Part shown: one piece after another, positions 61,978-64,000 of the stretch
Numbering within the stretch: position 1 is the stretch's first letter
Layout of the letters: each line of letters starts with the position of its first letter
Origin: Candidatus Cloacimonadota bacterium
GTDB lineage: Bacteria > Cloacimonadota > Cloacimonadia > Cloacimonadales > Cloacimonadaceae
NCBI GenBank assembly: GCA_023421135.1
Contig: JAEZUG010000026.1
Span: 19,603-83,602, forward strand
Direction: 5' to 3'
Length of the DNA: 64,000 bases
The notes under the pieces: generated by a model
Database searches by the model: none
What the model saw: the letters and a program-made list of their open reading frames with translations, nothing else
Told to the model about the DNA's origin: nothing
Made by a program: the position numbers and the translations under genes

Positions 61978-64000
61978 TCAGGATTGATCGTTGTTTATGC
62001 TAGTCATGACACTATACATTGTGTGAATGTTGTTATGTTGATTATAGTTTTCGCCTGGATCAATAGCATGTTCTGTTGGGTTGTGTTCTCCATCAGATAA
62101 CAGCACCATCCCTCTCTTCCTTTCTGTCGGAGCACCGAACCTAGGGTAACCGTACTTAAAAGGGACGAGTAGATCTGTGTTACCTCCAGCAACTGGCAAG
62201 ACTACACGGCTGATATAATCGTTTTGATTTGATGCCGTTATTGGATAAAGACATACTCCATTATATGGTGATGTACAGGCATTTGTATATCCACCGACCC
62301 AGTCATATGGGTACTCACCATGATCTCCTTCATTGAAAAGAAAAATGTTTAATCTGTCACCAGGTAGCATAGCACTTATAAAGCTTCTTGCTAGCTGTCG
62401 AAGGTCCGCACATTCCCCTTCCATACTTTCAGAAACATCAAGGGCTAAAACTACATCTATTCCATCATCATAGACAGTGAAACCAGATCCATTAAGTCCA
62501 TCAAAGCCATCGTGGACATTTGCTCCAGAATAGGCAAAATGCAGCACTCCGTTGTTGCCGATATCAACCAGGATGTCGTAGTCTCCTACAGTAGAAGTGG
62601 TCATTACCGGAGTGCTGGAACACCATACTCCATCGGGATCTGAAGTACCGGAAACCTGATAGAGGGCATTCAAAGAAGAAACCATCATTCCATCAGTATA
62701 ATCCTGATCCTCAACAACGTAAACAGTAAGAGGTGTATTCTGAGGGCAGTTTGTGACCTTTACATAAACCGGATCGCCGATCCGAAACATATTCTTGTCC
62801 CGGCCATCTGGTGGATTGGATACCCCGGCACTGATTGTCTGGGGTGTGAAATAGAGACCTCTGTCCGAATAGGCTTTGTCGATTACTAACTGGTTCGATG
62901 GAGTTGAATTTCTCATGAGGATATTGTAGAAATACCTAGGCTTGTATCTTAGTGAATTTAGGCGGGATTGTGCAACTAATCCTACAGCACGCATCAAGTC
63001 ACGATCAAATGTAGATGCTACAAGACTGTTTCTAATCGCCCACCAGGCCGAAGCAATCGGTTCCCTGCAGCCATAGTATGAATAGAAGTCTTCGTTAAGG
63101 GTTGTATTGGGAGGAGTGTAACCAGTATTATTGTGAACAGATGCGACAGTCAATAAGTCTGACAGTTCTATTGTTTGTGTCGGAAACCAGGAAGTTGCAT
63201 CGCTACGATATGCACAAGGGTAATAGAATGAGAATGCCTCGTCCATTCCACCGTAGAGCATCTCGTTATGCACATTAGGTGGGGAAGGATTAAAGAAGTC
63301 CGAGTTAAACTGTTGATACACCAAAGCATGTATCATTTCGTGACATATGGTAGAGCTGTACATCCCCGATTCATGGTTAATTCTAATCAGTGAATCTTGA
63401 GGATAATACTTACCTTGTTCTGGCATTGTGCACCCTGTTGCAATGTCTAGTGGAAAAAAGAGAGGAGAAGAGATAACATTATCGCTTAGCCATTTAAGGT
63501 ACTTAATGGAGTGATAGTATTGATTGCTAGGGTTGCCAACATAATTGTAATAATCAAACATTATTGTCGGGTTAAGGGGGGCAGATGGATACTGAATGAA
63601 TTGGGGTGCTGGATTGCAGCTTCCATCAAAAAATGTAACAAGATTTGATTTAAGATGAGCCCTAATATTTGTTACTTGGCTACCTTGAAAAAACGCATTT
63701 CCTAAGATGTCTGTATCAACGAAGTTAGTGTCATTACCATCACAATTAGCATATACTCTGGTACCAAAAAAATCTGCACTAGTCGCCTGTAGGTTACCAT
63801 TGTTGTCTGAATCTAGTAATGCAGTCCCTGCAACATTGACAGTAATATCATGTATAACAGACAGTTCGTTTACATATATTTCTCCTGAAATAGAATCTAT
63901 TACTAGTTCTCTGGTAGAGCCTCCGACCCAGCATAAGCGATACTCTGGACTCTTTTCGAACTGGTACTTATAGATGTTGCAGTAACTGAGCCTAAACCTT
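61978..64000 (-). CDS. Secreted HExxH metalloprotease with C-terminal VWA domain (5' end outside window; 3' end probably truncated)
   Basis: The frame is open to the right edge, so the N-terminus lies outside; 673 residues are visible. The first ATG in the window, at 63561, is internal. A gluzincin-like site is visible: H220-E-M-I-H224 (TICHEMIHAL) with a likely third ligand E254 (MDEAFSFYY). Beta-rich domains follow (about 380-510), then a von Willebrand A domain with the MIDAS motif D521-V-S-E-S (about 514 onward). The VWA ends at SINNDQS with a stop, before the last helices of the usual fold; shifted by one frame, the DNA would read SILKKMYQ and then stop. No C-terminal sorting domain is present, unlike the neighbour. 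Late frameshift, truncation or a genuinely short form are all possible. Confidence 0.75.
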   Translation of the reverse strand, partial: RFRLSYCNIYKYQFEKSPEYRLCWVGGSTRELVIDSISGEIYVNELSVIHDITVNVAGTALLDSDNNGNLQATSADFFGTRVYANCDGNDTNFVDTDILGNAFFQGSQVTNIRAHLKSNLVTFFDGSCNPAPQFIQYPSAPLNPTIMFDYYNYVGNPSNQYYHSIKYLKWLSDNVISSPLFFPLDIATGCTMPEQGKYYPQDSLIRINHESGMYSSTICHEMIHALVYQQFNSDFFNPSPPNVHNEMLYGGMDEAFSFYYPCAYRSDATSWFPTQTIELSDLLTVASVHNNTGYTPPNTTLNEDFYSYYGCREPIASAWWAIRNSLVASTFDRDLMRAVGLVAQSRLNSLRYKPRYFYNILMRNSTPSNQLVIDKAYSDRGLYFTPQTISAGVSNPPDGRDKNMFRIGDPVYVKVTNCPQNTPLTVYVVEDQDYTDGMMVSSLNALYQVSGTSDPDGVWCSSTPVMTTSTVGDYDILVDIGNNGVLHFAYSGANVHDGFDGLNGSGFTVYDDGIDVVLALDVSESMEGECADLRQLARSFISAMLPGDRLNIFLFNEGDHGEYPYDWVGGYTNACTSPYNGVCLYPITASNQNDYISRVVLPVAGGNTDLLVPFKYGYPRFGAPTERKRGMVLLSDGEHNPTEHAIDPGENYNQHNNIHTMYSVMTSINNDQS

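Noticed and set aside
1..64000. CRISPR arrays, IS elements, prophage genes, rRNA
   Set aside because: No regularly spaced direct repeats, transposase, integrase, phage structural gene or rRNA signature was seen on either strand.

Overview
The window reads as a chromosome segment of an anaerobic, amino-acid-fermenting, outer-membrane-bearing bacterium, most likely a member of the Cloacimonadota (WWE1). This assignment is inference. It rests on a four-subunit 2-oxoacid:ferredoxin oxidoreductase, a 3-keto-5-aminohexanoate cleavage enzyme whose Zn/catalytic positions (E14, H46, H48, R226, E230, D231) have the numbering I recall for the enzyme from Candidatus Cloacimonas acidaminovorans, a B12-dependent ribonucleotide reductase, lipid A/Kdo enzymes (LpxL-like, WaaA), and giant secreted proteins, one ending in a FlgD-like/Por-type C-terminal domain (YPNPFNPST). 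Almost every gene is full length, tightly packed and ordinary housekeeping. No phage, IS element, CRISPR array or rRNA was seen.

Layout. 1-7200 (+): the 3' part of pnp, ahcY, then a nucleotide-sugar cluster (WbpA-type dehydrogenase, a NusG paralogue preceded by a perfect hairpin, a UDP-sugar epimerase-like SDR, UDP-glucose dehydrogenase), probably making surface-polysaccharide precursors. 7255-10018 (-): thioredoxin-like protein, M55 D-aminopeptidase, psuG, RlpA-like protein. 10207-14406 (+): DUF3795 protein, the vor/kor operon (delta, alpha, beta, gamma), a strong terminator, and a TetR regulator. 14410-19482 (-): acetyltransferase, holB, murJ, uvrC. 19663-24391 (+): uvrA and a GH13 amylase. 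24674-34231 (-): LpxL-like acyltransferase, Fe-S aldo/keto reductase, SurA/PpiD-like lipoprotein, mutS, TPR-SPOR protein, rho, methyltransferase. 34606-54934 (-): a long run of PHP phosphatase, BadF-type activase, M16 protease, folE2, apbE, a zinc-ribbon membrane protein, nrdJ, kce, murI, rnr, a small membrane protein, yicC, miaB, a glycosyltransferase-Ppx/GppA fusion, a NusG-II-domain protein, amrS and waaA. 54989-55066 (-): tRNA-Asp with its own terminator and promoter. 55427-64000 (-): three large secreted proteins, the last running off the right edge.

The least ordinary things are: (i) a single reading frame joining an arabinokinase-N-terminal-like glycosyltransferase to a Ppx/GppA phosphatase; (ii) an 82-nt intergenic repeat present three times, built of 11-nt steps, a small hairpin and a nearly invariant tail; (iii) a NusG paralogue in a sugar cluster with a 10-bp perfect hairpin at its 5' end; (iv) the secreted proteins, whose catalytic domains I could only partly recognise, one with a von Willebrand A domain that stops short; and (v) a 14-bp perfect palindrome in the spacer of the tRNA-Asp promoter.

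Functions are assigned from motifs read by eye. No database search was possible, and promoter calls assume a sigma-70-like consensus.
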